The position numbers were made by a program, and so were the translations under genes. A DNA stretch of 64,000 nucleotides from Arthrobacter sp. AFG20 (lineage in GTDB: Bacteria > Actinomycetota > Actinomycetes > Actinomycetales > Micrococcaceae), in assembly GCF_002892795.1 (NCBI RefSeq), contig NZ_PJMC01000004.1:62001-126000 (forward strand), in the 5' to 3' direction. Shown in pieces: positions 26,053 to 35,003 of this stretch. Positions within the stretch are counted from its first letter, which is position 1. Each line of letters begins with the position of its first letter. The notes below the pieces were generated by a model. That model ran no database searches, was not told the origin of the DNA, and worked only from the letters and a program-made list of their open reading frames with translations.

Positions 26053-26090
26053 CCCCGCCGGCTGGCCGCAACAGTCCAAGCCAAAACCTC

Positions 26091-26143
26091 TTGTAATACA
26101 AGCCACATACTTATAATGTAAGTTAACGAGAAAGCGCTTTCCC
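26091..26143 (+). promoter_or_regulatory. Promoter and LacI-type operator of the solute-binding protein gene
   Basis: TTGTAA at 26091-26096 and TATAAT at 26112-26117 (15-bp gap) are followed by GAGAAAGCGCTTTCCC at 26128-26143, a LacI-type operator placed over the expected transcription start. Two additional dyads, CTTGTAATACAAG (26090-26102) and ACTTATAATGTAAGT (26109-26123), overlap the promoter boxes and might bind another regulator. Confidence 0.65.
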
Positions 26144-26196
26144 GGCGAGTTCTGTTCCTCATTCGCTTCCAGGATCAAAGAAGATCGGAGTTTCCA

Positions 26197-27552
26197 GTGC
26201 CACTCTTTCCCCGGCCCGCAACGGCAGCCGCATCCGGCGCCCCCGCAAAACCTGCAAAGGCAAAACGCCGCCTCCGCGCCACCGCGGCCGTGGCCGCCGC
26301 AGCCGCCGCCGTCCTCGCCCTGAGCGCCTGCGGCGGACCCGCCCAGTCGAGTGCGGACGGCAAGGTGGAACTGCGGTTCTCCTGGTGGGGCGGTGACAAG
26401 CGCGCTCAAGTCACCCAGGCCGCCATCGCTGCGTTTGAGGCGGAGAACCCCAACATCAAGATCAAGGCCGAATACGGCGACTGGAGCGGCTATTGGGACA
26501 AGCTCGCCACCCAGGTTGCCGCCAACGATGCCCCGGACATCATCCAGATGGACGAGAAGTACATCACCGAATACTCCACCCGCGGGGCGCTGCTGGACCT
26601 TTCCAAGTACGGCATCGACACCTCGAAGCTGGACGAGGCGGCCCTGAACGCCGGCAAGAGCGACGACGGCCTGACCGGTATCGCGGCCGGCATCAACGCC
26701 GCGACCATCCTGGCCAACCCGGCGGTGTTCAAGGCAGCCGGTGTGGCGCTCCCGGATGACAAGACCTGGACCTGGGAGGACTTCGAGCGCATCTCGGCCG
26801 AGGTGACCGCCAAGTCTCCCAAGGGAACCTACGGCGCCGCCGCCTACGGCACCGACGAGGCCTCCCTCGGCGTCTGGTTGCGGCAGAACGGCAAGTCCCT
26901 CTACACTTCGGACGGCAAGCTCGGGTTCGAGCCGTCCGACATCGCGGGCTGGTGGGACTTCCTCAAGCAGCTGAGCGAAAAGAAGGCCGTGCCCTCGGCC
27001 TCGGAAGTGGTTGAGGCCGAGGCGGCTCCGCTGGACCAGAGCGGCCTGGCCACGGGCAAGAACGGGCTGGCGTTCTGGTGGTCCAACCAGCTGCCGGCGC
27101 TGGAGAAGGCGGCCGGCGGAGAGCTGCAGGTGCTTCGGTTCCCCTCCAAGACGGGCAAGGCGGCGAACACCCAGCTCTGGTACAAGGCCTCCCAGTTCTG
27201 GTCCGCATCATCACGGACCAAGCACCCCGAAGAGGTGGCCAAGTTCATCAACTTCCTGGCCAACGACACGAAGGCCGGCGAGATCCTGCTGGCAGACCGC
27301 GGCGTCTACCCCAACTCCGAGGTCCGGGCCGCTATCCAGGCCAAGCTGACTCCTGCCGATGTCAAGGTGGTCAAGTTCATTGACCAGATCAAGGGCGAAC
27401 TCGGCGAGGCCCCGGCGCCGCCGCCGAAGGGCGCGGGCGCCATCCAGGAGATCATCAAGCGCTACAGCTCCGAGGTGCTGTTCAACCGGCTCTCTACCCA
27501 GGACGCAGGCACGAAGGCCGTGGACGAAATGAACTCCGCGATCAGCAGCTAA
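26197..27552 (+). CDS. Extracellular sugar-binding lipoprotein of an ABC importer
   Basis: 451 residues. A Lys/Arg-rich start and Ala-rich hydrophobic stretch end in the lipobox LSAC (Cys 45). The mature part is a family 1 solute-binding protein: VELRFSWWGGDKR, an ENPNIKIKAEYGDW segment, DAPDIIQMDEKY and a conserved Trp-rich ligand cleft (GLAFWWSNQ). GTG start with GGAG upstream. It follows the two permease genes with its own promoter, so extra copies of the binding protein can be made. Bound sugar unknown; context suggests a pectin-derived oligosaccharide. Confidence 0.93.
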   Translation: MPLFPRPATAAASGAPAKPAKAKRRLRATAAVAAAAAAVLALSACGGPAQSSADGKVELRFSWWGGDKRAQVTQAAIAAFEAENPNIKIKAEYGDWSGYWDKLATQVAANDAPDIIQMDEKYITEYSTRGALLDLSKYGIDTSKLDEAALNAGKSDDGLTGIAAGINAATILANPAVFKAAGVALPDDKTWTWEDFERISAEVTAKSPKGTYGAAAYGTDEASLGVWLRQNGKSLYTSDGKLGFEPSDIAGWWDFLKQLSEKKAVPSASEVVEAEAAPLDQSGLATGKNGLAFWWSNQLPALEKAAGGELQVLRFPSKTGKAANTQLWYKASQFWSASSRTKHPEEVAKFINFLANDTKAGEILLADRGVYPNSEVRAAIQAKLTPADVKVVKFIDQIKGELGEAPAPPPKGAGAIQEIIKRYSSEVLFNRLSTQDAGTKAVDEMNSAISS

Positions 27553-27573
27553 CGCCTCGCAGAGAACCACGCC

Positions 27574-27617
27574 GGAAACCCCGGGCCGTCTCCCAACGGA
27601 GACTGCCCGGGGTTTTC
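27574..27617 (+). terminator. Rho-independent terminator of the binding-protein gene
   Basis: CCCCGGGC and GTCTCC pair with GGAGAC and GCCCGGGG around a CAAC loop, followed by TTTT. It starts about 20 nt after the stop codon. Confidence 0.85.
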
Positions 27618-27649
27618 CGCGCGCGTTGGTACTGAAGCATGCGAGGCGG

Positions 27650-27714
27650 GGAGTTTTTGTACACGTATCGCGACTTCGGGGGCCTTTTGGGGCCATTATC
27701 TGTACAAAAACTCC
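27650..27714. repeat. Palindromic intergenic repeat, copy 4
   Basis: Outer arms GGAGTTTTTGTACA and its complement match the other copies. The inner part has ATCGCGACTT and a GGGGGCC/GGCC hairpin like copy 1. It lies 10 bp before the GH42 stop at a convergent junction that already has a terminator. Confidence 0.8.
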
Positions 27715-27723
27715 AAGCCGCGC

Positions 27724-29739
27724 TCAGTCCTCGGCGATCACGACCACCGCTCCGCCGGGAACAAGCCCGCCGAAACGTCCGCCGCCCAACAGTTCCTCGC
27801 CGTCGGCCTTCACCGCCGCGTCCTCCCGGCCGTGGTTGATGGCGAAGAGGAAACGGCGCCCGTCCGCCGAGACCCGCCGGGTAAGTTCGACGCCGGCGGC
27901 GGCCTCCGCGCAAGCCGCCACTCCCGCCTCGGCCAGGAGCCGGTCCAAGAGGCGTTCGATGCCGTCACGGTCGGGGAGCGTGGCCAAGTACCAGGCGGCG
28001 CCGCGGCCCGCGGTCCTCCGGGTCAGGGCCGGGATTCCGTCCAGCGGGTAGCCGGTGAAGGTGGCCAGGGTTTCTGCCCTGTCCGCATGGACATGTTCAC
28101 TCCAGACCCGGCCAATGGTGCCGTCACTCAGAGTCACCTTTCCGCCCTCGAGCAGTGGGTGGAACTCCTCGGTCCGGATGCCCAGCAGCTCCCGGAAGGC
28201 GCCCGGATAGCCGCCCAGCCGGATGTGGTCGCGGTCGTCGACAATGCCGCTGAAGTAGCTGACCAGCACCGTGGCCCCGGCTTCGGCGGCGCCGGCGATG
28301 TTGGCCGCGGCGTCATCGGTGACGCAGTAGAGGGTGCACACCAGGACCAGGTCATAGCCGGTCAGGTCGGCGGTGGGATGCACGAAATCCGCGGCCACGC
28401 CGCGCAGGAACAGTGAGCGGTGGAATTCGCGGAGCAGGTCGAGGTACTTCACATCCTCGCTCGGGTGCGAATCCAGTTCGCTGGCCCACCAGGCCTCGTA
28501 GTCGAAAATGATGGCTACCCGGGATTCCACCGTGGAACCCTTGACCGGGCCGAGCTTTTTCAGGGCGTCGCCGAGGGCCACCACCTCGCGCCACACCCGG
28601 GTGTCGCGGCCGCCGTGCGGCACCATCGCCGAATGGAACTTCTCGGCCCCGGCAACGCTCTGCCGCCACTGGAAGAACATGACGGCATCGGCGCCGCGGG
28701 CCACGTGGGCCAGGGAGTTCCGCAGCATTTCGCCGGGCATCTTCGGCTGGTTGCGTGGCTGCCAGTTCACGGCCGACGTCGAGTGTTCCATCAGGATCCA
28801 CGGCCTGTTGCCCGCGACACCGCGCGTGAGGTCCGCGCTGAGCGCCAGTTCGATCTCCCGCTCCGGGTCCGCCGCCACCATGTAGTGATCGTTGGCCACC
28901 ACGTCCAGGCCCTTCGCCCAGTCGAAGTAGTCCATGGACTTGGTGGCGCTGGAAACCATGAGGTTGGTGGTGGCCGGAACGCCGGGAGTCACCTCCCGGA
29001 TCACCGCCAGCAGGCTCCGGTAGTAGTCCATCAGCACCCAGGAACTGAACCGCTGGAAGTCCAGCCGTTGCGTCGGGTTGAGGGTGGTGGGGGCGGCCCG
29101 CGGCGGAATGATCTCTTCGAACGAGGCATAGTGCTGCGACCAGAAGGCTGTTCCCCAGGCCTCATTCAGCGCTTCGATGCCGTCGTAGCGCTGCTCCAGC
29201 CAGCGCCGGAACGCTGTGGCGTCCTCCTCGCCGTAAAACTCTGAAACGTGGCAGCCCAGCTCATTGTCCACATGCCAGAGCGCCAGGGCCGGATGGTCCT
29301 TGTACCGTTCGGCCAGCTTGCGGGTAATGCCCGCGGCATACCGGCGGTAAACAGCGGACGACGGCGAGTAGTGCCGCCGGGAGCCGCGCTCCAGGACGGT
29401 GCCCTCCGCCGTCACCGGCAGGACTTCCGGATGCTTCCGCACCAGCCAGGCCGGGGGAGCGGCCGTGGCCGTGGCGAGGGCAACCTTGATGCCTGCGCTA
29501 TCCAGGTTGTCCAGCACCTCATCCAGCCAGGCAAAGTCGTACTCCCCTTCGCGCGGCTCCAGGAGCGCCCAGGAAAAGATGGCCACGCTGAGGAGCGTCA
29601 CCCCGGCCTCTTTCATGAGGCCGATGTCCTCCAGCCGGACGTCGGCCGGCCATTGCTCGGGGTTGTAGTCGCCCCCGAAGGCGAGGCCGGGGCCGCTGTT
29701 CCACGCCGGAGCCGGGTAGGAGGTTTCTGGATTGGGCAT
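27724..29739 (-). CDS. GH42 beta-galactosidase
   Basis: 671-residue cytoplasmic glycoside hydrolase family 42 enzyme releasing terminal beta-galactose. The TIM barrel is at about 1-390 with FGGDYNPEQWP, the acid/base Glu in HVDNELGCHVSEFYG and the nucleophile Glu in WILMEHSTSAVNWQ; the trimerisation and beta-domains follow. No signal peptide, so it acts on imported oligosaccharides. The ATG at 29739 is preceded by AAAGGAG. It is divergent from the second ABC importer, and galactan side chains of RG-I are a plausible substrate. Confidence 0.94.
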   Translation of the reverse strand: MPNPETSYPAPAWNSGPGLAFGGDYNPEQWPADVRLEDIGLMKEAGVTLLSVAIFSWALLEPREGEYDFAWLDEVLDNLDSAGIKVALATATAAPPAWLVRKHPEVLPVTAEGTVLERGSRRHYSPSSAVYRRYAAGITRKLAERYKDHPALALWHVDNELGCHVSEFYGEEDATAFRRWLEQRYDGIEALNEAWGTAFWSQHYASFEEIIPPRAAPTTLNPTQRLDFQRFSSWVLMDYYRSLLAVIREVTPGVPATTNLMVSSATKSMDYFDWAKGLDVVANDHYMVAADPEREIELALSADLTRGVAGNRPWILMEHSTSAVNWQPRNQPKMPGEMLRNSLAHVARGADAVMFFQWRQSVAGAEKFHSAMVPHGGRDTRVWREVVALGDALKKLGPVKGSTVESRVAIIFDYEAWWASELDSHPSEDVKYLDLLREFHRSLFLRGVAADFVHPTADLTGYDLVLVCTLYCVTDDAAANIAGAAEAGATVLVSYFSGIVDDRDHIRLGGYPGAFRELLGIRTEEFHPLLEGGKVTLSDGTIGRVWSEHVHADRAETLATFTGYPLDGIPALTRRTAGRGAAWYLATLPDRDGIERLLDRLLAEAGVAACAEAAAGVELTRRVSADGRRFLFAINHGREDAAVKADGEELLGGGRFGGLVPGGAVVVIAED

Positions 29740-29798
29740 GGGACTCCTTTGTCGAGGACGGCGACCTGGCGGTGATTTGGACGTCGAAAGAAGATGTT

Positions 29799-29846
29799 TG
29801 GAAAACGCTTGCCCGAACGGGCTAATGCGATTATTGTATCGATTCA
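29799..29846. promoter_or_regulatory. LacI-type operator-like sites between GH42 and importer 2
   Basis: TGGAAAACGCTTGCCC (29799-29814) has the LacI central CG. TGTATCGATTCA (29835-29846) matches the rhamnose-operon site TGAAACGATTCA (39021) at 10 of 12 positions. Both lie in the divergent gap. Confidence 0.6.
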
Positions 29847-29927
29847 GAGATGGTGTAATCCAGATCACGACTCCAAGTTGACGAAGTTTTCTGAAAAAAG
29901 TTTGCGTTATTGAGCAAGGAGGCTCCC

Positions 29928-31208
29928 ATGATCAGCAGAAGGAATTTTCTGACCACCGTCGCGGTAGGAACGGTGTCCGCGGCAGCGCTGGCCGCGTGCG
30001 GTGCTCCGGCAAGCCAGACAGGCTCGGCCGCTAACCCGGTAACCATCACCTACACCTGGTGGGGCAACGACGACCGGGCCGAGCGCACCCGCAAGGCCAT
30101 CGCCGTGTTCGAGCAGAAGAACCCCGACGTCAAGGTCAACGGCAACTTCACCGACTTCGCCGGCTACTGGCAGAAGCGCGCCACCGAGGCCGCCGGCGGC
30201 GGACTCCCGGACGTCATGCAGTGGGACCTCTCGTACCTGCGCGATTACGCCCAGCGCAATCAGCTCCTGGACCTCGGCACCGTGAAGATCAATACCGACG
30301 CCTTCGACAAGACCCTGCTTCCCTCCGGCCAGATCCGCGGCAAGACCTACGGCATCCCCACCAGCACCAACGCCTTCGCCGTCTACTACGATCCGGCCAA
30401 ACTGAAGGAAATCGGCGTGGCTGAACCGGCCGGCATGTGGACCTACGCAGAGTACAAGGACTGGCTCACCAAGATCGGGCAGGCCGGCGGCGGAAAGTAC
30501 TTCGGCGGGTCCGACTTCACCGGCATCTGGTGGCAGTTCAACATCTGGCTGCGGCAGAAGGGCATCGACGCCTTCACCGGTGACGGCAAGCTCGGCTTCA
30601 GCAAGGATGACCTGCGAACCTGGCTGAACCTGAACTCGGACCTCCGCGGCACCAACGCCGTGGTCCCCGCGGACCGCAGCGCCCAGGTCAAGCCCAAGAG
30701 CCCGTTCGGCTCCAACCTCACCGTCTCGGAGAACACCTGGGACAACTTCATGGCCGGCTACCTCAAGGACAGCGGAGCCAAGGAGCTCAAGCTGGTGCCC
30801 GTCCCGTCGGACGATCCGGACAACCTCGGACTGTTCCTCAAGCCGTCCATGCTCATGGTGGCCAGCGCCAAGACCAAGAACAAGGACGCGGCCGCCCGCT
30901 TCATCGACTTCATGGTCAACGATCCCGAGGTGGGCGAGATCTTCAAGACCTCCCGCGGTGTTCCCGCCTCCAAGACCCAGCGGGACGGCACCACCTTCGA
31001 AGGCACCGACAAAGCCGTGGTGGACTACGAAACCTCCATCGGCAAGTACCTCAAGGACGCCCCCGAACCCCCGATCGTCGGCTTCGGCACCCTCGAGGCC
31101 GCGTTCCTTCGCTTCAATGAGGACCTGAACTACGGAAAGCTCACGGTGGACGGTGCCGTGGACCAGTGGTTCAAGGAAGCCGAAGACGTCATCAAGCAGA
31201 ACGCGTAG
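29928..31208 (+). CDS. Extracellular sugar-binding lipoprotein of a second ABC importer
   Basis: 426 residues with a twin-arginine-like start (MISRRNFLTT) and lipobox LAAC (Cys 24), suggesting Tat export followed by lipidation. The mature region is a family 1 solute-binding protein: ITYTWWGNDDRAERT, EQKNPDVKVNGNFTDF, LPDVMQWDLSYL. AAGGAGG precedes ATG 29928; a TTG at 29910 is less likely. It heads an operon with two permeases, a DUF624 protein and an MFS gene. Confidence 0.93.
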   Translation: MISRRNFLTTVAVGTVSAAALAACGAPASQTGSAANPVTITYTWWGNDDRAERTRKAIAVFEQKNPDVKVNGNFTDFAGYWQKRATEAAGGGLPDVMQWDLSYLRDYAQRNQLLDLGTVKINTDAFDKTLLPSGQIRGKTYGIPTSTNAFAVYYDPAKLKEIGVAEPAGMWTYAEYKDWLTKIGQAGGGKYFGGSDFTGIWWQFNIWLRQKGIDAFTGDGKLGFSKDDLRTWLNLNSDLRGTNAVVPADRSAQVKPKSPFGSNLTVSENTWDNFMAGYLKDSGAKELKLVPVPSDDPDNLGLFLKPSMLMVASAKTKNKDAAARFIDFMVNDPEVGEIFKTSRGVPASKTQRDGTTFEGTDKAVVDYETSIGKYLKDAPEPPIVGFGTLEAAFLRFNEDLNYGKLTVDGAVDQWFKEAEDVIKQNA

Positions 31209-31242
31209 CGTACGCGCTGCAGAACCTGACAAGGACTCTTTC

Positions 31243-32190
31243 GTGACTCAGACCCTGACCCGCCGCAGCGGCACCGCCGCCGCTCCGCCCGCGCATGCAC
31301 CGCGCCGGCGGAGTGCGGACGCCCGTGCCGGCTACACCTTCCTGCTGCCCTGGCTGCTGGGCTTCATCCTCCTGACCGTGGGCCCGATGCTGTCCTCGCT
31401 CTACCTCTCCTTCACCAACTACAACCTCTTCGACGCGCCCAAGTGGATCGGCCTGGACAACTACACCAGCCTGTTCCAGGACGAGCGCTTCCTGCAGTCG
31501 GTGGGCGTCACGCTGGGCTACGTGGTGTTCGGAACCCCGCTGAAGCTCGCCGCGGCGCTCGCTGTGGCCCTGCTGCTGAACAACGCCACCCGCGGCCAGG
31601 GCTTCTACCGCTCGGCCTTCTACGCCCCTTCGCTCATTGGGGCAAGCGTCTCGATCGCGATCGTGTGGAAGGCCATGTTCGGCGACCAGGGTCCCGTGGA
31701 CCAGGGCCTGTCCTTCTTCGGCATCAACCTCGGCGGCTGGGTGGGCAACCCGTCCATGACCATGCCCATGATGATCCTGCTGACCGTCTGGCAGTTCGGC
31801 GCCCCCATGGTGATCTTCCTGGCCGGCCTGAAGCAGATCCCGCAGGAACTGTACGAGGCGGCCTCCGTGGACGGTGCCGGCCGGCTCCGGAAGTTCGTGA
31901 ACATCACGTTCCCCATGCTCTCCCCGGTGGTCTTCTTCAACCTCCTCCTGGAGACAATCCACGCGTTCCAGATCTTCGCCTCGGCGTACATCATCTCCAA
32001 CGGTGAAGGCGGCCCGGCCGGTTCCACCCTCTTCTACACCCTCTACCTCTACCTGCGGGGCTTCAGTGACTTCCGAATGGGCTACGCCTCGGCCATGGCC
32101 TGGCTCCTGGTGATCGTCGTCGGCATCATCACACTGATCTTCTTCCGCACGTCCAAGTCCTGGGTCCACTACAGCGGTGATTCAAAATGA
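31243..32190 (+). CDS. Sugar ABC transporter permease, MalF/UgpA type (importer 2)
   Basis: 315 residues, six predicted membrane helices, CUT1-class. The ATPase-docking loop is LYEAASVDGAGRLRKFVNIT with following FPMLSPV. The GTG at 31243 is chosen because the upstream part of the frame is binding-protein shadow. The stop overlaps the ATG of the second permease (ATGA). It is clearly related to the permease at 24144 but belongs to a separate importer. Confidence 0.92.
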   Translation: MTQTLTRRSGTAAAPPAHAPRRRSADARAGYTFLLPWLLGFILLTVGPMLSSLYLSFTNYNLFDAPKWIGLDNYTSLFQDERFLQSVGVTLGYVVFGTPLKLAAALAVALLLNNATRGQGFYRSAFYAPSLIGASVSIAIVWKAMFGDQGPVDQGLSFFGINLGGWVGNPSMTMPMMILLTVWQFGAPMVIFLAGLKQIPQELYEAASVDGAGRLRKFVNITFPMLSPVVFFNLLLETIHAFQIFASAYIISNGEGGPAGSTLFYTLYLYLRGFSDFRMGYASAMAWLLVIVVGIITLIFFRTSKSWVHYSGDSK

Positions 32191-33098
32191 CCACACTCAG
32201 TCCAACCACCCCGGCCCGGACCGCTGACGCGTCCGAGTACAACCCCAAGGCCGACTCCCGGGCGGCCAAGCGCACCCGCAGCATCGTGTTCCACACCCTG
32301 TCGCTGGCCCTCATCGCCGTCGTGCTTTACCCGGCGCTGTGGATGGTCAGTTCGGCCTTCAAACCCAGCAGCGAGATCATCGGCAACTCGTCGATCTGGA
32401 GCTCACACTTCAGCCTCGACAACTTCGTGACCGCGATGGGCGGCATCGGCGGCGTCTCCACGGCCCAGTTCTTCACCAACTCGGTGGTGCTGGCCCTCGG
32501 CTCGGTGATCGGGACGGTGCTCTCGGCGACCGTCTCCGCCTACGCCTTCGCCCGGATCAAGTTCCCCGGCCGCAGCATCTTCTTCGGCATGATGATCGCC
32601 ACCCTGCTCCTGCCGTTCCACGTGGTGATCATTCCGCAGTACATCATCTTCCAGCAGCTGGGGCTCGTGGACACCTACATCCCCCTGCTGATCGGCAAGT
32701 TCCTGGCCGCGGATGCCTTCTTCGTTTTCCTCATGGTGCAGTTCATGCGCAATCTGCCCCGGGAACTGGACGAGGCAGCGATCATCGACGGCGCGGGCCA
32801 CGTGCGGATCTTCTGCAGCATCATGCTGCCGCTGATGAAGCCTGCCCTCATCAGCTCGTCCATCTTCGCCTTCATCTGGAGCTGGAACGACTTCCTGGGC
32901 CCGCTGCTCTACCTGAACTCGCCGGAAAAGTACCCTCTGCCCCTGGCCCTGCGGCTCTTTGTGGACCAGACCCAGAGCTCCGACTACGGCGCGATGATCG
33001 CCATGTCCGTCCTGGCACTGCTCCCCGTGCTGGTGTTCTTCCTGGTCTTCCAGCGCTACATCGTGGAGGGCGTCTCCACCCAGGGCCTCAAGGGCTGA
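32187..33098 (+). CDS. Sugar ABC transporter permease, MalG/UgpE type (importer 2)
   Basis: 303 residues, six membrane segments and the EAA loop ELDEAAIIDGAGHVRIFCSI, then MLPLMKPAL. Start overlaps the preceding stop by 4 nt. As with importer 1, no ATPase is encoded in the operon. The next gene begins 4 bp after the stop, so the operon continues. Confidence 0.92.
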   Translation: MTTLSPTTPARTADASEYNPKADSRAAKRTRSIVFHTLSLALIAVVLYPALWMVSSAFKPSSEIIGNSSIWSSHFSLDNFVTAMGGIGGVSTAQFFTNSVVLALGSVIGTVLSATVSAYAFARIKFPGRSIFFGMMIATLLLPFHVVIIPQYIIFQQLGLVDTYIPLLIGKFLAADAFFVFLMVQFMRNLPRELDEAAIIDGAGHVRIFCSIMLPLMKPALISSSIFAFIWSWNDFLGPLLYLNSPEKYPLPLALRLFVDQTQSSDYGAMIAMSVLALLPVLVFFLVFQRYIVEGVSTQGLKG

Positions 33099-33102
33099 CA
33101 CC

Positions 33103-33687
33103 ATGACCGCCGAGACCGAAAGCGTGCCCGTCAACAGGTTCGCGCTCTTCTCCGAGACCATGCTGGCGGGCGTCATCGTGCTTGGACTCTCCGTTCCCCT
33201 GGTCACGGTGCCGGCCGCGTATGCGGCCGGCACCGCCCACCTGGGTCGGCACCTCTCCGGACGGGACGACTCCGTGCGGGGCCTCTGGGGCACGTTCCGG
33301 GCCGCCTTGCCCGGGAGCCTCAAACTTGGGCTTACGACGGCGGCCGTTGCGGCCGTCGTCATCATCAACCTGCTGCTCGCGGCGGCAGGGCAGCTGCCGG
33401 GAGGGGCCGTCGTCATGCCGGCGACGCTGCTCCTGGCCGTGGCGGCCACCGTGCTGCTGCTGAGGACCGCGTCCCGGTCGCAGCCCGGCCATTGGGATGA
33501 AGCCCTGGCAGCAGCCCGGACGGAGTCCGTGGTGGACTGGTCCGGTTCGCTGCTCCTGGTGGCGGCACTGGGCCTGACTGCCGTGTTCGTGTGGATGCTG
33601 CCGGCGCTGGTAATCGTGGTGCCGGGCTGCCTCGTGCTCGCCGCGGCAGCGGTCAGGCTCCGCGCCGAGGCCAGGTCAGCCAGCTGA
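33103..33687 (+). CDS. DUF624-family (YesL-like) membrane protein
   Basis: 194 residues with about four hydrophobic segments. The N-terminal half (GVIVLGLSVPLVTVPAAYAA, then HLGRHLSGRDDSVRGLWGTF) matches the pattern of DUF624/YesL proteins, which are often encoded with carbohydrate ABC importers; their function is unknown. It starts 4 bp after the permease stop and nearly overlaps the MFS gene, so all are likely co-transcribed. Confidence 0.72.
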   Translation: MTAETESVPVNRFALFSETMLAGVIVLGLSVPLVTVPAAYAAGTAHLGRHLSGRDDSVRGLWGTFRAALPGSLKLGLTTAAVAAVVIINLLLAAAGQLPGGAVVMPATLLLAVAATVLLLRTASRSQPGHWDEALAAARTESVVDWSGSLLLVAALGLTAVFVWMLPALVIVVPGCLVLAAAAVRLRAEARSAS

Positions 33688-33688
33688 C

Positions 33689-35002
33689 GTGACGTCCCCC
33701 CGCAGATCCTTGCAAGGCAAAACCTACTCAAACAAGAGCTCCGGACGCGATACGGCTTCCGGACCCGTCAAGGCCGCCGGACAACCGAACCGGAACGGCA
33801 GCTGGTACCGGCCGCTCGTGCAGCGCAACTACCGCATCTTCGTGGGCATGCAGCTCGCGGGCGGCACCGGCGTCTGGATGCAGCGGCTTGCCCAGGACTG
33901 GCTGGTGCTGCAGCTGACCGGAAGCCCCGCGGCGGTGGGCGTTGCCGTGGCACTCCAGTTCCTGCCCCTGCTGGTGGTGGGGCCGCTCGGCGGCGTGGTG
34001 GTGGATCTCTTTCCCAAGCGCCGCATCCTTCTCCTTTGCCAGTCCGTCACCGCCGTCCTGGCCGGCGGCCTCGCCGTGTGGGACGCCGGCGGGAGCATCG
34101 CGGTCGAAGTTGTCTACGCCAGCTGCATCCTGCTGGGCATCACCAGCGCCCTGGACGGCCCGGCCCGCCAGGTGTTCGTGAACGAAGTGGTGGGCGACGC
34201 CGGCCTTCCGGCGGCAATCGGGCTCAACAACGCCATCGGGCAGCTCGGGGCCATGGCCGGGCCCGCCGTGGGCGGGCTGGTGATCGCCACGGCCGGATCC
34301 GCGGCCGCCTTCGCCGCCAACGCCGTGCTGTGCCTGGCGGTGCTGGCCATGATCGCCGCCATTAGGCCGGGCGAACTTCATCCGGGCACGCCGGCGGTCC
34401 GCGGGCGGGGCCAGGTGCTTGCGGGCTTCCGTTACGTGCGCGACCGCCCGCGGCTGCTGCTGGTCATGCTGCTTGCCGGACTCCTCGGGGCGTTCGGAAT
34501 GAACGGGCCGGTGGTGCTGGCGGCCTTTGCCAGCTCGGTCTGGCACAGCGGCGCCGCCGGGTTCGGCCTGTTCAACACCCTTGCCGCCGGTGGTGCCCTT
34601 GCCGGCGCCGTCGTGGCGTCCCGGCTGCAGCGGTTCGGCCGGAAGGGCATCGTGGCCAGCGCCGGGCTCTTCGGACTTGCGCAGCTCATCGCCGCCGTCA
34701 TGCCCAGCCAGGAGCTGTTCATGGCGATGCTGCTGGTGGTCGGTTTCATGACCCTGCTGTTCCTCACCAGCGCCGCCACCGCCGTGCAGCTGGAGGCCGG
34801 GGCGGATGTCCGGGGCCGGGTCATGGCCCTGTACCTGCCGCTCCTGCTGGGCGGCCATGCCCTCGGCGGGCTGCTGGCCGGCTGGCTGACGGAGTGGCTC
34901 GGCGTCCGGGCGGGGCTGGTGGTGACCGGCGCGCTGGGGATGGTTTCCGCCGCCATGATTGCGGGCCTGCTGTGGCTCCACGGCCGCCGGACGGCTGGTT
35001 AA
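33689..35002 (+). CDS. Major facilitator superfamily exporter-like transporter
   Basis: 437 residues, about 12 membrane helices, MFS_3-like (enterobactin-exporter group): NYRIFVGMQLAGGTGVWMQR in helix 1, GGVVVDLFPKRRIL as the loop 2-3 motif, then GPAVGGLVIATAGSAAAF. The first 45 residues are a hydrophilic tail. The GTG at 33689 follows the DUF624 stop by one base. The substrate is unknown; given its operon, sugar efflux or uptake of a monomer is possible. It ends 1 bp from the converging fusion gene. Confidence 0.85.
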   Translation: MTSPRRSLQGKTYSNKSSGRDTASGPVKAAGQPNRNGSWYRPLVQRNYRIFVGMQLAGGTGVWMQRLAQDWLVLQLTGSPAAVGVAVALQFLPLLVVGPLGGVVVDLFPKRRILLLCQSVTAVLAGGLAVWDAGGSIAVEVVYASCILLGITSALDGPARQVFVNEVVGDAGLPAAIGLNNAIGQLGAMAGPAVGGLVIATAGSAAAFAANAVLCLAVLAMIAAIRPGELHPGTPAVRGRGQVLAGFRYVRDRPRLLLVMLLAGLLGAFGMNGPVVLAAFASSVWHSGAAGFGLFNTLAAGGALAGAVVASRLQRFGRKGIVASAGLFGLAQLIAAVMPSQELFMAMLLVVGFMTLLFLTSAATAVQLEAGADVRGRVMALYLPLLLGGHALGGLLAGWLTEWLGVRAGLVVTGALGMVSAAMIAGLLWLHGRRTAG

Positions 35003-35003
35003 C

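Noticed and set aside
29907..31232. A 441-codon minus-strand frame opposite the second binding protein
   Set aside because: Shadow ORF of a codon-biased gene; composition is unlike a real protein and the plus-strand lipoprotein is unambiguous.
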